64,000 nucleotides of DNA, taken from positions 1,056,501 through 1,120,500 of the forward strand of contig NZ_FPCH01000001.1 of NCBI RefSeq assembly GCF_900116175.1. Reading direction: 5' to 3'. The translations under genes and the position numbers were made by a program. The stretch is from Hyphomicrobium facile (GTDB lineage Bacteria > Pseudomonadota > Alphaproteobacteria > Rhizobiales > Hyphomicrobiaceae). Below the pieces are notes generated by a model that did no database searches, had not been told where the DNA came from, and saw nothing but the letters and a program-made list of their open reading frames with translations. Shown piece after piece: positions 63,860-64,000 of the stretch (position 1 is the stretch's first letter; each line of letters opens with the position of its first letter).

Positions 63860-64000
63860 ATGAGATGGAATTGGCGGCTTATGGCGGGTGCCGCGTTGAT
63901 CGTCATGTTTGCTGCACCGGCGGCGCAGGCGGAGACGGCGGCAAGCGCGGCGCGTGCTGCACGCGCTAAGAACTATCAGCACCGGAACCTTTACCCCGCG
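63860..64000 (+). CDS. Start of a secreted protein, cut by the window edge
   Basis: Only the first 47 codons are inside the window. AAGGAG lies 8 bases upstream of the ATG. The product begins with a signal peptide, with a hydrophobic core (MAGAALIVMFAAPAAQAE) and likely cleavage after AQA near residue 24. The rest is Ala/Arg-rich. The function cannot be assigned. Confidence 0.65.
   Translation, partial: MRWNWRLMAGAALIVMFAAPAAQAETAASAARAARAKNYQHRNLYPA

Overview
The window is a stretch of a GC-rich (roughly 60 % by eye) alphaproteobacterial chromosome, most likely from the order Hyphomicrobiales and close to Hyphomicrobium. The grounds are the block rel, DUF2062, pdxJ, acpS, lepB, rnc, era, recO in that order; a single Rel/Spo homologue; a sigma-54-type promoter in front of glnB-glnA; and several families largely found in Alphaproteobacteria (DUF1489, DUF1134/EipA, the NuoE-type C-terminal HhH domain). 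It is ordinary chromosomal backbone. I see no prophage, insertion sequence, integrase, CRISPR array, rRNA operon or secondary-metabolite cluster.

Layout. 1-5.3 kb: a membrane-anchored Pro/Ala-rich protein with two HhH-like domains, an alpha/beta hydrolase and a periplasmic soluble lytic transglycosylase. 5.3-9 kb: dapA, smpB, a peroxiredoxin-fold protein with no cysteine, a type 5 uracil-DNA glycosylase and a NYN-domain protein. 9-17 kb: rpoZ and the rel-to-recO housekeeping block. 17-18.6 kb: a structured intergenic region with three hairpins, then a protein with repeated half-EF-hand-like motifs. 18.8-23.6 kb: propionyl-CoA carboxylase biotin subunit, a LysR regulator, a 22-residue Lys/Ala peptide gene coupled to a secreted protein, lipB and tRNA-Leu(GAG). 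23.7-33 kb: a Do-type protease, a polysaccharide deacetylase, an acetyltransferase and several envelope or unknown proteins. 33-36.5 kb: DUF1489, a HisC-like aminotransferase and a TetR/MFS divergent pair. 36.9-38.9 kb: the glnB-glnA nitrogen operon. 39-45.7 kb: NAD(P)H-hydrate repair enzyme, a thioesterase, a TPR protein, photolyase and an L,D-transpeptidase. 45.7-54.7 kb: an EipA-like protein, many small secreted or membrane proteins, MsrB, DUF72 and a TonB-like protein. 54.7-64 kb: MFS transporter, diguanylate cyclase, SDR, Tat-type carbonic anhydrase, bactofilin, serine hydrolase, cytochrome c and an oxidase-like membrane protein. The last gene is cut by the window edge.

How the genes work together. 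The central block couples stringent response (Rel, RpoZ), cofactor and acyl-carrier biosynthesis (PdxJ, AcpS), protein export (LepB) and RNA/ribosome/DNA maintenance (Rnc, Era, RecO). Cell-envelope work is a second theme: lytic transglycosylase, L,D-transpeptidase, EipA-like protein, TonB-like protein, bactofilin, Do protease, polysaccharide deacetylase and DapA, which makes the diaminopimelate precursor. Damage repair recurs: UDG, photolyase, MsrB and NAD(P)HX repair.

I found no complete novel system. The points most worth following up are the cysteine-free peroxiredoxin homologue, the tiny Lys/Ala peptide translationally coupled to a secreted protein, the triple-hairpin intergenic region behind recO, the repeat protein that follows it, and two very small envelope proteins next to the TonB-like gene.
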